A DNA stretch of 64,000 nucleotides from Mycetohabitans sp. B8 (GTDB taxonomy: Bacteria; Pseudomonadota; Gammaproteobacteria; Burkholderiales; Burkholderiaceae): positions 248,001-312,000 of the forward strand of contig NZ_JAHLKR010000019.1 in the NCBI RefSeq assembly GCF_021991875.1, given 5' to 3'. Below are positions 8,640 to 18,873 of the stretch, in pieces; the stretch's first letter is position 1, and the number at the start of each line of letters is the position of its first letter. The notes under the pieces were generated by a model. The model ran no database searches and had not been told where the DNA came from. It was given only the letters and a program-made list of their open reading frames with translations. The translations under genes and the position numbers were made by a program.

Positions 8640-9187
8640 GCATACAGCTCCGCGTCACTCAATCGCTTACCACCCGCGTCCTTCGCTGCGACAATAGGGT
8701 TGCCTTGTAGCGGCCATTCGATCCGCAGTTCCGGGTCGTTCCATAAGATGCTGCGCTCGAACTTGGGATACCAGTAATCAGTGGTCTTGTACAAAAACTC
8801 GGCACTGTCTGACAATGTCAGAAAACCATGAGCAAATCCAGGCGGCACCCAGAGCTGTCGCCGATTCGCAGCGGACAAATACACGCCAACCCATTGGCCA
8901 AAGGTGGGGGAGCTTTGCCGAATGTCCACTGCGACGTCAAAGACTTCTCCATGCACAACGCGTACAAGCTTGCCCTGCGCGTGCTCGATCTGGTAATGCA
9001 GTCCGCGCAAAACGCTTTTCACCGAACGCGAGTGATTATCCTGGACGAAAACTGCGTTGGCATCAACCAGTCGTGCGAAATCGCGTGCATTGAAGCTCTC
9101 AAATAAAAAGCCCCTCGCATCATCAAACACTTGTGGCTCGATGAGTTTGACCTCGGGCAGTGAAGTGGAGCTTACCTGGATTGCCAT
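8636..9187 (-). CDS. rfbC: dTDP-4-dehydrorhamnose 3,5-epimerase
   Basis: This is the cupin-fold epimerase (183 residues) that turns dTDP-4-keto-6-deoxy-glucose into dTDP-4-keto-L-rhamnose. Landmarks are [13 protein letters not shown] at the N-terminus, [15 protein letters not shown] (containing the catalytic His), [14 protein letters not shown], and [10 protein letters not shown] near the middle. Its length is normal for RmlC. The start overlaps the rfbA 3' end by 16 bases, and the stop overlaps the rfbD start. Confidence 0.97.
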   Translation of the reverse strand: MAIQVSSTSLPEVKLIEPQVFDDARGFLFESFNARDFARLVDANAVFVQDNHSRSVKSVLRGLHYQIEHAQGKLVRVVHGEVFDVAVDIRQSSPTFGQWVGVYLSAANRRQLWVPPGFAHGFLTLSDSAEFLYKTTDYWYPKFERSILWNDPELRIEWPLQGNPIVAAKDAGGKRLSDAELYA

Positions 9188-10074
9188 GCAATTGGGTCCG
9201 TCAGTATTGTTTGCAAATATTGGCCATACTGGCTGTTCGCAAGGGGTGCCGCGAGCTTGCGCAACTGGTCTGCTTCAATCCATCCCAGCCGATATGCGAT
9301 CTCTTCCGGACACGCGACAACAAGCCCCTGACGCTTTTGAAGCGTCGCGATGAACGCCGCCGCGTCGATGAGCGAATCGTGCGTTCCCGTATCAAACCAC
9401 GCAAAGCCACGTCCCATCACTTCAACATTGAGCTTGCCGGAGTTAAGATACGCACAATTCACATCGGTAATTTCAAGCTCGCCGCGCGCCGAAGGCCTGA
9501 TCGACGCGGCAATATCACAGACATTGTTGTCATAGAAATACAATCCTGTGACAGCATAGTGGGAACGAGGCTTAGTCGGCTTCTCTTCGATCGACAGCGC
9601 ACGAAAGTTACTGTCGAAGTCCACGACACCATAGCGCTCGGGATCGTGTACATGATACGCAAATACCGTGGCCCCCTCCTGCTGTGCATTGGCATACGCC
9701 AATTTCTTCATCAGGTCGTGACCATAGAAGATGTTATCACCCAGGATGAGCGTCGAAGCATCGTTGCCAATAAAGTGTCGCCCGATGATGAACGCCTGAG
9801 CCAGACCGTCGGGGCAAGGCTGTACGGCATACTGTATGTTCATCCCCCACTGTCCACCGTCTCCCAGCATAACCTCGAAACGCGGTGTGTCATCAGGCGT
9901 TGAAATCAAGAGTACATCCCGGATTCCGGCCATCATCAATGTCGACAGCGGATAGTAGATCATTGGCTTGTCATACACTGGCAGTAATTGCTTGGAAACC
10001 GCGAGCGTAATGGGATACAGTCGCGTACCGGATCCGCCGGCAAGAATAATCCCCTTACGTTTAATTTTCGTCAT
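9172..10074 (-). CDS. rfbA: Glucose-1-phosphate thymidylyltransferase
   Basis: This enzyme couples glucose-1-phosphate and dTTP to dTDP-glucose, the first committed step of the rhamnose pathway. It is 300 residues. The signature [16 protein letters not shown] with its Arg and the later [17 protein letters not shown] is at the N-terminus, and EEKPTKPRS and [10 protein letters not shown] further in mark the sugar-binding site. A GAGG-type ribosome-binding site precedes the ATG by about 9 bases. It is 18 bases downstream of rfbB. Confidence 0.97.
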   Translation of the reverse strand: MTKIKRKGIILAGGSGTRLYPITLAVSKQLLPVYDKPMIYYPLSTLMMAGIRDVLLISTPDDTPRFEVMLGDGGQWGMNIQYAVQPCPDGLAQAFIIGRHFIGNDASTLILGDNIFYGHDLMKKLAYANAQQEGATVFAYHVHDPERYGVVDFDSNFRALSIEEKPTKPRSHYAVTGLYFYDNNVCDIAASIRPSARGELEITDVNCAYLNSGKLNVEVMGRGFAWFDTGTHDSLIDAAAFIATLQKRQGLVVACPEEIAYRLGWIEADQLRKLAAPLANSQYGQYLQTILTDPIAWQSR

Positions 10075-10092
10075 GCTTAACGACCTCGACCA

Positions 10093-11154
10093 TTACGCGC
10101 GTTGAGTGTAGTTGACCTCGACCCACTTGCGGTACTCGCCGGACTGCACTTCGTTGACCCAATCCTGGTTATTAAGGTACCACTGGACTGTTTTTTTCAA
10201 ACCACTGTCGAATGTCTCGGCAGGTTTCCAGCCGAGTTCGTCCTCGATCTTACGCGCGTCGATTGCATATCTGCGGTCGTGGCCTGGACGGTCCGCGACG
10301 AAGGCAATCAGATCACGATATGAACCGCTGGCCTTTGGGTTCAGTACATCGAGCAGGTCGCACACCGCTTGCACGACCTCAATATTCGTCTTTTCGTTCC
10401 AGCCACCTACATTGTATGTTTGACCAGGCGCGCCATGGGAAAGCACCTTGCGTATCGCCGAGCAGTGGTCACGAACATACAGCCAGTCGCGCACGTTTTG
10501 CCCATCGCCATAAACAGGAAGCGGCTCGCCCGCCAATGCCCTGATGATCGTCAATGGAATGAGTTTTTCCGGAAAATGATAAGGGCCGTAATTGTTCGAA
10601 CAGTGTATCGTGACAGTGGGCAAGCCGTACGTGTGATGATATGCACGAACAAGATGATCCGACGCGGCCTTAGTCGCCGAATATGGACTATTCGGCGCAT
10701 ACGGCGTCATCTCGCAGAATTGGGGATCGTCCGGCGACAATGACCCGAAGACCTCGTCGGTCGATACGTGCAGAAAACGGAATGCAGTCCTCGCGTCGGC
10801 ACCAAGGCAGCTCCAATACGCGCGCACGGCCTCGAGCAGCGTAAATGTACCCACCACGTTGGTTTGTACGAATGGTGCCGGGCCATGGATGGAGCGGTCC
10901 ACATGGCTTTCCGCGGCAAAATGGACCACCGCGCGCGGCGCGTGTCGAGCAAACAATACATCCAGTGCAGGCCGATCATTGATATCAACGCGCGCAAACC
11001 AATGTAACGGGTTGCCTTCAAGCGACTTCAGCGTGCGAAGATTGCCGGCATACGTTAGTTTGTCCACATTGAGTACCGCCTCTTCGCTGCGTTGCAGCCA
11101 GTCGAGAACAAAATTGCCGCCAATGAAACCGGCGCCTCCCGTGACAAGGATCAT
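10093..11154 (-). CDS. rfbB: dTDP-glucose 4,6-dehydratase
   Basis: NAD-dependent SDR enzyme of 353 residues, the standard RmlB length. It starts [16 protein letters not shown] and carries [20 protein letters not shown] (Thr-Asp-Glu of the dehydratase active site), and the catalytic Tyr/Lys in [11 protein letters not shown] chose the ATG at 11154 because the Rossmann motif then begins at residue 5 and an AAAGGTAG ribosome-binding site lies about 8 bases upstream. A longer frame to 11241 lacks similarity. First gene of the rhamnose operon. Confidence 0.97.
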   Translation of the reverse strand: MILVTGGAGFIGGNFVLDWLQRSEEAVLNVDKLTYAGNLRTLKSLEGNPLHWFARVDINDRPALDVLFARHAPRAVVHFAAESHVDRSIHGPAPFVQTNVVGTFTLLEAVRAYWSCLGADARTAFRFLHVSTDEVFGSLSPDDPQFCEMTPYAPNSPYSATKAASDHLVRAYHHTYGLPTVTIHCSNNYGPYHFPEKLIPLTIIRALAGEPLPVYGDGQNVRDWLYVRDHCSAIRKVLSHGAPGQTYNVGGWNEKTNIEVVQAVCDLLDVLNPKASGSYRDLIAFVADRPGHDRRYAIDARKIEDELGWKPAETFDSGLKKTVQWYLNNQDWVNEVQSGEYRKWVEVNYTQRA

Positions 11155-11249
11155 TGAGCTACCTTTGGTTTGGATGCCAACAGACGCGCACGAGCCCGCT
11201 ACGCCTATCGCGGTTCGGGCCGAATCCGTGCCCGAAAACAAATGTCTAA

Positions 11250-11290
11250 ACGTAAATTATAAAGGGAGAGCCGGCAAAACCTTGACCTGC
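11250..11290 (-). promoter_or_regulatory. Possible promoter of the rfb operon
   Basis: On the minus strand a perfect TATAAT lies at 11261-11256, about 100 bases upstream of the rfbB start. No convincing -35 hexamer is seen 16-18 bases further up. It would need an activator or be an extended or weak promoter. I found no JUMPstart/ops element. Confidence 0.35.
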
Positions 11291-11608
11291 GGCAAAATTT
11301 TGTCCTCGCCATTGACGCGAACATTGCTGGCCTGTGTAGTATTGCAGGGTCCCGATGCGTTTCGTCTGTCATTGCCCTTCCCCGAAAAGGTTTGAAGCGG
11401 CACGCACGGTTACTGGCTTACGCGAGGCGTTTAGCCATGAAGCAACGGTACCAGCGCTGCCCGCTTGAGCGATGCAGAAAAATGCGAATGCCGATCCTAT
11501 TGCAGCCTACAACCTTTTTCACGCTCTAACGGCGCAGGCGAAATGATAGTGCGCAATAATTGAGTGCTTGGGATCGTTAGCCTATTTTAAAAAACGAGCG
11601 CCGGATCT
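11291..11608. other. Intergenic between divergent rfbB and apaH
   Basis: I see no supported gene here. Short open frames lack similarity and coding character. The run near 11586-11596 is A-rich and could belong to the apaH promoter. Nothing else stands out. Confidence 0.4.
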
Positions 11609-12550
11609 GTGTTCTGGCGTCTATTCAGCCGCCCCTTGATGAAGTCGCTTACACGCATGCTGAAATCGCTGCCGATGAACTACGTGGTCGAGCCGCACGC
11701 TGTGGCTGGACTCGGCCCCGACGCCGCCAGCCCCCCACCGATTGGCATCGGCGACGTCCAGGGTTGCTGCAACGCATTGGATCGGCTACTCGACAAGCTG
11801 GGACCAGCGGCCGATACGCCGCTGTGGTTCGCCGGCGACCTGATCAACCGCGGCCCCGCATCGCTTGCGGCACTACGCCGTGTCATCGGGCTCGGCGACC
11901 GTGCCGTGGCCGTGCTCGGTAACCATGACCTTCACTTATTGGCGATCGCGGCCGGCGTGCATCGAGCCAAGCGCGGCGATACGCTCGATGACGTCCTCGC
12001 CGCGCCAGACGCCGCCGACTTGATCGACTGGCTGCGGCATCGGCCGCTTGCGCACTACGATGGGCAACGGCTGCTCGTGCATGCCGGCGTGCTGCCGCAC
12101 TGGGATGTCCGCGTCGCGCTCGGGCTGGCGCACGAGATCGAGACGCAACTGCGGGGCAACGCTTGGCAAGCGTTCCTGCAGTCGCTGTGGGGCAACGAGC
12201 CGGATACGTGGAACGATACGCTGCAAGGCGAGGCGCGCTCACGCGTAATCGTCAATGCCATGACACGCATGCGCTTCTGCGATGCGCACGGACGGATGGA
12301 GTTCAGCGCAAGCGGCGCCCCGAATACCGCACCGGCTGGGTTCATGCCATGGTTCGATGTGCCGCAGCGCCGCAGCGCCGATACGCTGGTGGTGTTCGGC
12401 CACTGGGCGGCGCTCGGCCTGGTGGTGCGCGACGACGTGATCGCGCTGGACTCGGGCTGTGTCTGGGGAGGAAAGCTGTCCGCCGTACGATTGGACGCCG
12501 ATCCACGGCACCGGACCGTGGTCCAGGTCGACTGCGGCAAGCAACGCTGA
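11609..12550 (+). CDS. apaH: Symmetrical bis(5'-nucleosyl)-tetraphosphatase
   Basis: This is a metallophosphatase that splits Ap4A into two ADP, limiting alarmone dinucleotides. The calcineurin-type motifs are in order: IGIGDVQGC (Asp, Gln in place of His), LWFAGDLINRGP, VLGNHDLHLLAIA, a HAG in LLVHAGVLPHWD, and FGHWAALG near the C-terminus. The start is uncertain: GTG 11609, ATG 11639 and ATG 11675 are in frame, and none has a strong ribosome-binding site. The last gives about 291 residues, nearest to the family's usual size of about 280. It is divergent from rfbB. Confidence 0.93.
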   Translation: MFWRLFSRPLMKSLTRMLKSLPMNYVVEPHAVAGLGPDAASPPPIGIGDVQGCCNALDRLLDKLGPAADTPLWFAGDLINRGPASLAALRRVIGLGDRAVAVLGNHDLHLLAIAAGVHRAKRGDTLDDVLAAPDAADLIDWLRHRPLAHYDGQRLLVHAGVLPHWDVRVALGLAHEIETQLRGNAWQAFLQSLWGNEPDTWNDTLQGEARSRVIVNAMTRMRFCDAHGRMEFSASGAPNTAPAGFMPWFDVPQRRSADTLVVFGHWAALGLVVRDDVIALDSGCVWGGKLSAVRLDADPRHRTVVQVDCGKQR

Positions 12551-12555
12551 TGCGC

Positions 12556-13437
12556 TCAAGGCGAGGCGCGGTCCAACTCTTCGTCCAGCGTCGGGGCCGC
12601 GGGCAGTGCCGGACCGCACGAACGCGCGTCGCCCTGTCGCTTCGCATACGCCGGCGCCTGCGCCAGCACCGGCCGTGTCAGCGGCGGCTTCACACGCTGC
12701 TGCAACTCGCTCAGCGCATCGCTCACCACGCGTTGCGCATCACGGGCCACGACCCGTCGCGGCGAACCCGCCTCGAGCGCGGCGCCAACGTACAGGTGCA
12801 CGGTCAACGGCCCGTGGCATAATAGCGCGTCTAAAGATTGTCCAAGCGTGATGTCGCCCACATACGCGGGTGCGGTGGACTGGCGCCCGTGCGCATCCTC
12901 GTACATCAGGCAAATCGGTTGGACCAGCGCGCCGGCCGACACCGCAGCTTGGAACAGGTTCGCATGAAAAGGCAGCACCTCGACGCCGTCGGACGTCGTG
13001 CCTTCCGGAAATACACAGATCGGCCGCCCGCTTCGAAGTCGCTGCGCCAGTTCATGCATGATCCGCTTTGCGTCGCTGCGCTTGTCGCGCTGCACGAACG
13101 CGGTGTCGAGCTTGGCGGCCAGCCAGCCGATCACCGGCCAGTCGCGCACCTCCGCCTTGGAGACGAACGATGTCGGCCGCCACGCATTGATCACATAGAT
13201 GTCGATCCACGACACGTGGTTGCCGACCACCATCGTGCCGGCGTCGACGCGACGCTCGTCATGGTGTACGACGAGCCGCACGCCGGCGAGCGCGAGAAAG
13301 CGCAGGCTCCACTGCCGCGTCAATGCCCGGCGGCCGTCGTCGTCGGTGCGCGAAAAGCGCGTCGCAACCGTCCATGCGCCATGCAGCACGTGCGCGATGA
13401 GCCGTGTCTTGCGCCATGCGACTGAAAACCAGTTCAC
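12556..13437 (-). CDS. plsC: 1-acyl-sn-glycerol-3-phosphate acyltransferase
   Basis: This enzyme acylates lysophosphatidic acid to phosphatidic acid at the inner membrane. An N-terminal hydrophobic stretch is followed by VVGNHVSWIDIY, the HX4D catalytic motif. FVSKAEVRDWPVIGW comes next, and ICVFPEGTTSDG is the glycerol-phosphate binding motif. The GTG at 13437 gives 293 residues and overlaps the upstream pyrC' stop by 4 bases (GTGA), so I prefer it to frames extending to 13593. The roughly 60 residues at the C-terminus (after QQRVKPPLTRPV) look low in complexity and poorly conserved. Confidence 0.92.
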   Translation of the reverse strand: MNWFSVAWRKTRLIAHVLHGAWTVATRFSRTDDDGRRALTRQWSLRFLALAGVRLVVHHDERRVDAGTMVVGNHVSWIDIYVINAWRPTSFVSKAEVRDWPVIGWLAAKLDTAFVQRDKRSDAKRIMHELAQRLRSGRPICVFPEGTTSDGVEVLPFHANLFQAAVSAGALVQPICLMYEDAHGRQSTAPAYVGDITLGQSLDALLCHGPLTVHLYVGAALEAGSPRRVVARDAQRVVSDALSELQQRVKPPLTRPVLAQAPAYAKRQGDARSCGPALPAAPTLDEELDRASP

Positions 13438-14777
13438 GCCTGCCGGCCCCCGCTGTCGTACGCGACGCGCCCTGCCACAATCGTGGCGCGCACTCGCGCC
13501 GGCAATTCGTAGCCCAGGAACGGCGTATTGTGCCCCTGGCTTTTCAGCGCACACGGCTCGACATGCCAATGCGCGGCGGGATCGAACACGCACAGATCCG
13601 CAGTGGCGCCGGGCTCGAACTTGCCCGCCGACAGCCCAAGCAACTCAGCCGGCGCACAGGTGATCTTAGCCAGCGCATGTGCCAGCGACCGCTTCTCTTC
13701 CGCCGCCCACTTAAGCGTCAACGACAGCAGCAGCTCCAGTCCGGTCGCCCCGGGCGACGCCTCACCGAAGGGCCGCAGTTTTTCGTCGTCGTCCACGGGC
13801 GTATGATCCGAGCAGATCGCATCGATGGTGCCGTCAGCGAGCGCCGCGCGGATCGCCTCGCGGTCGCGCTGCGAGCGCAGCGGCGGATCGACGCGGAACT
13901 GAGCGTCGAAGTAGCCGATGTCCACGTCGATCAGGTGAACGTGGTTGATCGTGACGTCGCATGTGACCGGCAGTCCTTCGCGCTTTGCCGCGCGCACCAG
14001 TTCGAGGCCTGCCGCCGATGACAAGTGTTGCAGATGAACCCGTGCACCCGTGGCTCGCATCAACTCGAAGATCGTGTGCAGCGCGATCGTCTCGGCGGCC
14101 ACCGGCACCCCCGACAGCCCAAGCCGCGACGCGACCGGTCCGCTGGCGGCGACCCCACCGCGGCCCAGGTACGGGTCCTGCGGCCGTAACCAGACCGTAT
14201 AGCCAAACGTGTTCGCGTATTGCAGCGCCCGCAGCAACACCGTAGTGTCGACGATCGGCCGGTCTGCCTGCGTGAAGCCGACGCACCCCGCCTCGGTCAA
14301 CTCGGCCATCTCGGTGATCACCTCGCCCTTCAAGCCCACCGTCAATGCCCCGAGCGGATACACATGGACTTGGTCCAGGTTGCGGGCACGAAACTTCAGC
14401 ATCTCGACCAGCCCCGGCTCGTCCAGCGGCGGGTCGGTATCAGGCGGACACACGAGGCTAGTCACGCCGCCAGCCAGCGCCGCGGCCATCTCGGACTCCA
14501 GCGTCGCGCGATACTCGTACCCCGGCTCGCGCAGCCGCGCGCATAAATCAACCAGTCCCGGGGCGATCGCCAGCCCCGTGGCATCGAGGGTGTGGGCATC
14601 GTGAAATGGCGCCGTGGCGGCGCCAATCGAGACAATGCGGCCATCGGCGATCCAAACATCCGCCTGATGCTCGGTGCCCGCCACCGGGTCGATAACGCGA
14701 CCACCCTTGATATGAATCTTCATGCTCGTAGACGTGTTTTCGAATGCTTGCCGCTGCGTTTGCTGCGTTTCAGTCAT
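13434..14777 (-). CDS. pyrC': Dihydroorotase-like protein (PyrC', probably inactive)
   Basis: A 447-residue amidohydrolase-fold protein next to pyrB. Class I dihydroorotases carry a zinc-binding His-x-His in a PGxVDxHxHxREPG motif. Here that motif reads [14 protein letters not shown], so both histidines are gone. [11 protein letters not shown] near residue 330 is kept. This pattern matches the non-catalytic PyrC' of Pseudomonas, which is needed to assemble or stabilise the aspartate transcarbamoylase holoenzyme. ATG 14777 overlaps pyrB by 8 bases. ATG 14723 ([13 protein letters not shown]) is an alternative nearer the family's usual N-terminus. A second, active dihydroorotase is expected elsewhere in the genome. 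Confidence 0.9.
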   Translation of the reverse strand: MTETQQTQRQAFENTSTSMKIHIKGGRVIDPVAGTEHQADVWIADGRIVSIGAATAPFHDAHTLDATGLAIAPGLVDLCARLREPGYEYRATLESEMAAALAGGVTSLVCPPDTDPPLDEPGLVEMLKFRARNLDQVHVYPLGALTVGLKGEVITEMAELTEAGCVGFTQADRPIVDTTVLLRALQYANTFGYTVWLRPQDPYLGRGGVAASGPVASRLGLSGVPVAAETIALHTIFELMRATGARVHLQHLSSAAGLELVRAAKREGLPVTCDVTINHVHLIDVDIGYFDAQFRVDPPLRSQRDREAIRAALADGTIDAICSDHTPVDDDEKLRPFGEASPGATGLELLLSLTLKWAAEEKRSLAHALAKITCAPAELLGLSAGKFEPGATADLCVFDPAAHWHVEPCALKSQGHNTPFLGYELPARVRATIVAGRVAYDSGGRQA

Positions 14778-15834
14778 TGTTGCCCGCGACGATGCCCATC
14801 ACCGCCATGCGCACCGCGATACCGAACGTGACTTGGTTTAGGATCACGGCCTGCGGGCCGTCCGCGACGCTCGATTCGATCTCGACGCCGCGGTTCATCG
14901 GTCCCGGATGCATGACGATCGCATCGGGCTTGGCATACGCGAGCCGCTCCGACGTCAGGCCCCACGTCTTAAAGTACTCCTGCGCAGACGGCAACAGTGC
15001 GCCACTCATGCGCTCGTTCTGCAGGCGCAGCATGATGACTACGTCAACGTCGCGCAAGCCCTGCTGCATGTCGTGAAAAACCCGCACGCCGAGGTGCTCC
15101 AGCCCGCCAGGCAGCAGCGTGCGGGGCCCGATCGCACGGATCTCAGGCACACCAAGCGTGGTCAACGCGTGGATATCAGAGCGCGCGACGCGCGAATGCA
15201 GGATGTCGCCGACGATGGCCACCCGCAACTGCGTGAAGTCGCGCTTGTAGTGGCGAATCGTATACATGTCCAGCAGCCCCTGCGTCGGGTGCGCGTGGCG
15301 ACCGTCTCCGGCATTGATTACATGCACGTGCGGCGCGCAGTGCTGCGCGATCAGGTACGGCGCACCGCTTTGCGCATGCCGCACGACGAACATATCCGCA
15401 TGCATCGCCGATAGATTGTTGATCGTGTCTAGCAGCGACTCTCCCTTGCTCGTCGATGACGCATTGATGTTTAAATTCAGCACGTCCGCGGACAGCCGCT
15501 TCGCGGCAATCTCGAACGTCGTGCGCGTGCGCGTCGAATTCTCGAAGAACAGATTGAACACCGATTTGCCGCGCAACAATGGCACCTTCTTGACGTCGCG
15601 GTCCGTCACGCTGACGAACTGGGCCGCGGTGTCCAGGATATGCGTGAGCACCGCGCGAGGCAGGCCTTCGATCGTCAGCAGATGCTTGAGCTCGCCGTGA
15701 CGGTTCAATTGCGGGTGGCCGCGCAGGAAACCCGGGCGGAATGCGGCGGATGCCGGTGCAGCGGGGCGCTGCCCGTCAGCATGCGGCGCGGCAACGCGCG
15801 TCGGTTCGGCGGGCTTTGGGGTAGCGGTATTCAT
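14770..15834 (-). CDS. pyrB: Aspartate carbamoyltransferase catalytic chain
   Basis: This enzyme condenses carbamoyl phosphate with aspartate, the committed pyrimidine step. It is 354 residues with an extra N-terminal tail of about 40 residues rich in Ala/Pro, as in the Pseudomonas/Burkholderia class A type. [13 protein letters not shown] is the carbamoyl-phosphate site, SSTSKGES carries the mobile-loop Lys, and [14 protein letters not shown] and LRLQNERM contribute to the aspartate site. It sits between pyrR and the overlapping pyrC'. The long N-terminus may bind effector nucleotides in this class. Confidence 0.96.
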   Translation of the reverse strand: MNTATPKPAEPTRVAAPHADGQRPAAPASAAFRPGFLRGHPQLNRHGELKHLLTIEGLPRAVLTHILDTAAQFVSVTDRDVKKVPLLRGKSVFNLFFENSTRTRTTFEIAAKRLSADVLNLNINASSTSKGESLLDTINNLSAMHADMFVVRHAQSGAPYLIAQHCAPHVHVINAGDGRHAHPTQGLLDMYTIRHYKRDFTQLRVAIVGDILHSRVARSDIHALTTLGVPEIRAIGPRTLLPGGLEHLGVRVFHDMQQGLRDVDVVIMLRLQNERMSGALLPSAQEYFKTWGLTSERLAYAKPDAIVMHPGPMNRGVEIESSVADGPQAVILNQVTFGIAVRMAVMGIVAGNND

Positions 15835-15946
15835 GGATAACGCAGTTCAGTCATGAACGTGGTGACAGCCGCACAGCCGTCACTGGATGAAATAAGCAAT
15901 GCAACGCCGGCCAACGCGGGGTACGCCCATGCGCACGGCGCCGTCG

Positions 15947-16471
15947 TCACGCTCGCGCTTCGATGACGAACGCCAGCGCACCGTGGCTGTCACGCCGCAG
16001 CACAAGCGTTTCGGTCTCCGGCACGTCGAGCACCGCGCCAACGAAGCGCGCAGCGATTGGCAACTCGCGGCCACCGCGATCGACCAGCACGGCCAACTCA
16101 ACGCACGCCGGGCGGCCATAGTCGTACAGCTCGTTGATCGCGGCACGGATCGTGCGCCCGGTGAATAGCACGTCATCCACCAGCACGATGCGCATGCCAT
16201 CGACGCCGAACGGCAACGACGTAGGCTGCGCCTGGCTGTGCAGGCCTTTTTTCGCATAGTCGTCGCGGTGCAGCGCCACATTGACTACGCCAAACGAGGC
16301 CGCGCCCAGATCTTGGGCAAGCCGCTCGGCAATCCACGCACCGCCGCTATGGATCCCCGCCAGTGCGGTCGTGCCCGAGCGTATCGCATCGCCCAGCGCA
16401 GCCTGCAACGGGTCGCGCATCGCGCGATACAACTGTTCCGCGTCAATCGACGCGATAGCGGCACTCATCAT
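15947..16471 (-). CDS. pyrR: Bifunctional PyrR regulator / uracil phosphoribosyltransferase
   Basis: A 174-residue type I phosphoribosyltransferase. The PRPP-binding motif [17 protein letters not shown] is near residue 100, with [13 protein letters not shown] before it and a HRDDY metal/loop segment. In Gram-positive bacteria PyrR controls pyr attenuation; in proteobacteria the homologue sits with pyrB and may act mainly as a phosphoribosyltransferase. ATG 16471 overlaps the ruvX stop by 4 bases. The 112-base gap to pyrB holds a short GTGAC-N12-GTCAC inverted repeat but no clear attenuator. Confidence 0.93.
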   Translation of the reverse strand: MMSAAIASIDAEQLYRAMRDPLQAALGDAIRSGTTALAGIHSGGAWIAERLAQDLGAASFGVVNVALHRDDYAKKGLHSQAQPTSLPFGVDGMRIVLVDDVLFTGRTIRAAINELYDYGRPACVELAVLVDRGGRELPIAARFVGAVLDVPETETLVLRRDSHGALAFVIEARA

Positions 16472-16881
16472 CGGCTCTCGGATCGCTGTTCGTCAAAATA
16501 CTGTTGAAGGATGATGCATGCGGCCTGTGCGTCCACGATGGCACCGCGCGCGCCTGCCGCTTCGGCCTCGACTGATGAATAGCGCTCGTCGACCCAGGTC
16601 ACCGGCAGGTTGAAGCGTCCATTGAGTTGGTTGCCGAAACGCCGCGCCTGGTGCGTCATCTCGTGCGGTGCGCCATCAGGATGCACTGGCAGCCCGACGA
16701 CCAGCCGCAGCGGCTGCCATTGGGCGATCAATTCGCCCACCGCGGCGAAACGGTATTCGCGATTGCGGTTTGGGACAGTCGTGAGCGCCCGAGCACAGCG
16801 GGTCAGCGTGTTGCCAATCGCCACGCCGATACGCTTGTGTCCGTAGTCGAACGCGAGCAGCGTGGCCGCCGCCGTACTCAT
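16468..16881 (-). CDS. ruvX: Putative pre-16S rRNA nuclease / Holliday junction resolvase-like protein
   Basis: RNase H-fold protein of the YqgF/RuvX family, 137 residues. The N-terminal [18 protein letters not shown] carries the first catalytic Asp. [10 protein letters not shown] and [13 protein letters not shown] supply the remaining acidic residues. The family acts in 16S rRNA 5' end maturation. It overlaps both neighbours (yqgE and pyrR) by 4 bases, so the three are one translational unit. Confidence 0.95.
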   Translation of the reverse strand: MSTAAATLLAFDYGHKRIGVAIGNTLTRCARALTTVPNRNREYRFAAVGELIAQWQPLRLVVGLPVHPDGAPHEMTHQARRFGNQLNGRFNLPVTWVDERYSSVEAEAAGARGAIVDAQAACIILQQYFDEQRSESR

Positions 16882-17456
16882 GCGTGGCCCGCCTCGCCGG
16901 AGAGCATCGTCGCCGAGATGCCCAGCAGCGCGAGCGCCGCATTGAAACGTTGCTCGGCCGGCACGTCGAACACAATCTTTGGATCCGCCTCGACACTCAG
17001 CCAGCCATTCTTCGAAATCTCGTCCTCCAGTTGCCCTGCGCCCCAGCCGGCATGCCCAAGCGTCAGCAAAAAGCGCTTGGGCCCGTTGCCATTCGCGACT
17101 GCTTCGAGCACGTCCTTCGACGTGGTCATCTCCAGCCCGCTGGGCACCGACATCGACGACGTATAGTTGCCGCTGCCGACCGGCTCATGCAGCACAAAGC
17201 CGCGCTCGGTCTGCACCGGCCCGCCGAAATAGACGGGTACGTGCAACAATGGCTCGATCTCCAGCTTCAGGTCGATGCGAGAAAACAGCGCCTGCAGGTC
17301 GATATCGGTCGGCCTGTTGATCACCAGCCCGAACGCGCCGCGCTCGCTGTGATCGCAGAGGTACACCACCGTTCCGGAAAAAGTGGGATCGGCCATGCTC
17401 GGCATGGCGATCAAGAACTGGTTGGTCAGGTTGATGCGATCAGTGGTCTTTGACAT
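16878..17456 (-). CDS. yqgE: YqgE/AlgH family protein
   Basis: A 192-residue member of UPF0301 (YqgE/AlgH). Typical segments are [55 protein letters not shown] and [16 protein letters not shown]. The molecular role is not established. The gene is nearly always upstream of ruvX, as here, with a 4-base overlap. The ATG at 17456 fits the family start. It is the first gene of the yqgE-ruvX-pyrR-pyrB-pyrC'-plsC run. Confidence 0.95.
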   Translation of the reverse strand: MSKTTDRINLTNQFLIAMPSMADPTFSGTVVYLCDHSERGAFGLVINRPTDIDLQALFSRIDLKLEIEPLLHVPVYFGGPVQTERGFVLHEPVGSGNYTSSMSVPSGLEMTTSKDVLEAVANGNGPKRFLLTLGHAGWGAGQLEDEISKNGWLSVEADPKIVFDVPAEQRFNAALALLGISATMLSGEAGHA

Positions 17457-17734
17457 GTTTCGGATTTTAGCAAAGACCCGAGGGTCTCTAACGACTTCGA
17501 CGATGGCACTTTGCCGACTCCACTATAGCCCGGCCACGCGCCAACTGCCTTTGATTGCACGGGCCAGGTCGAACAACACGGTAGCCGGATCGGACACCAG
17601 ACTGCCAGCGGCAATCTGGTGCAACCGCCGCTTGCGCGCCTCGCCCGAGGTTTGCCGCACACTTGCCGGCACCACTGGCCGCCCCGAGGCATGACCCGTT
17701 GACGCAGCCAGCGTGCCTGTGCCTATCACGCAGC

Positions 17735-18080
17735 CAACGTGCCTATCGCGGCATGCAAACGCGTCGCCACGCTAGCCCCACCGCTGCGGCGAGGCTCGAC
17801 AACCCGCCCAGGCCCAACGTCCACGCCCGCGCGCCAAGCCGATACGACGCCTACGCGGCACCCAGCGCCGCATACGCATCGGCACCGTGGAGCGAGGGCC
17901 TGCATTCGCGCCGTGGGGCGAGACCTGCATCGGCGCCATGGGAAAGGCCTGTGCCACGCCGCTGGCCTCGCCTAGTTGGTCCATTGCGGCATCGACCCGT
18001 TGCAGGAAGTCATCGAATGCGCACGCCGGATTGATCCGCGACGGGCCTATCCGGCTCGGGTCAGCGCGGGCCGGCTACCG
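17735..18080 (-). pseudogene. Eroded membrane-protein gene, unrecognised
   Basis: Minus-strand fragments look coding but do not connect. One frame reads FDDFLQRVDAAMDQLGEA. Another contains an in-frame TAG and then a transmembrane-like LGLGGLSSLAAAVGLAWRR before a stop near 17740. Frame changes and the stop suggest a decayed gene rather than an active one. I do not recognise the family. Similar position, next to rubredoxin and yqgE, argues for a lost Burkholderia hypothetical. Confidence 0.3.
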
Positions 18081-18208
18081 GGCGCGCGAGCAGTAGGTAA
18101 CCATGCGATCACGCGCTTGGCATGGGCCTGCGCCACATCGCTGCCAACCTGCAGCCGTTAAAACGCGCGCAGCGCACCGGCGGCCAGCCGCCACACGTTT
18201 TAAGGAGC

Positions 18209-18375
18209 AGAACACACTCACTCCGCGATGCAACCCTGCAACCTGCCCAGATAGCCGCCCCCATACTCAAGCAACGCCGGCGTGTCGTCGACATAGGCTC
18301 GCAGCATCGACAGCAGCGCGTGCTTATACCGCACGCCGCACGCGCAGGTGAAATCACGTATCCGGGCACGGCCTC
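18209..18375 (-). other. Short coding-like stretch, possible gene remnant
   Basis: On the minus strand one frame reads FTCACGVRYKHALLSMLRAY, then VDDTPALLEYGGGYLGRL, then QGCIAE and a TGA. A second frame immediately upstream (MEPRGGAVPNCEAVPGYV) also looks coding, so a frameshift may separate two parts of one gene. No start codon or ribosome-binding site is clear. I do not recognise it. Nothing else is supported between 17457 and 18515. Confidence 0.3.
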
Positions 18376-18515
18376 ACAGTTCGGCACCGCGCCGCCGCGC
18401 GGCTCCATCGTTGCAAGGCTGCAGCCATCGGGCAGCAGCCGGGACTTCATGGGCCCGCCAATCGATGCGCATTCGCATCGCTCGCTACCGCTGCAACGTG
18501 TCAGCGCTCGGTGGT

Positions 18516-18686
18516 TCAGATTTGAACCATCTCGAAATCTTCCTTCCGTGCACCGCACTCGGGACACGTCCAGTTGATCGGGACATCCTCCCAACGCGTG
18601 CCGGGCGGGATCCCTTCTTCCGGAAGACCGGCTTCTTCGTCGTAGATCCAACCGCAAATCAGGCACATCCAACTCTTGTATTCCAT
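18516..18686 (-). CDS. rubA: Rubredoxin
   Basis: A 56-residue iron-only electron carrier. Both Cys pairs that hold the Fe are visible: CLICGWIYDEEAG near the N-terminus and CPECGARKEDFEM near the C-terminus. The PPGTRWEDVPINWTCP core is normal. The ATG at 18686 (MEYKSWMCLICG) is the usual rubredoxin start; an upstream extension to 18764 has no similarity. It is divergent from the thiD-like gene. In aerobes it can pass electrons to alkane hydroxylases or act in oxidative-stress defence; the context does not say which. Confidence 0.96.
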   Translation of the reverse strand: MEYKSWMCLICGWIYDEEAGLPEEGIPPGTRWEDVPINWTCPECGARKEDFEMVQI

Positions 18687-18873
18687 CTTGTTGCCGCGTC
18701 GAGCGAGTGATCCGTTACAATGAAAGACACGATGGTACCTTGTCGTCGCGTCGCTGCCTAGCAACGACTATGCAGCTTAGCAACGACTACGCTGCACGGC
18801 TGGTCGATTCGAAGCGTGTGACGCGGGTTCATGCCGCCCATGCCACGGCCATCGTCACTCCCTGTAACGCTTC

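Noticed and set aside
11155-11608. JUMPstart/ops antiterminator upstream of the rhamnose operon
   Set aside because: Neither the ops core nor the JUMPstart consensus is visible on either strand.
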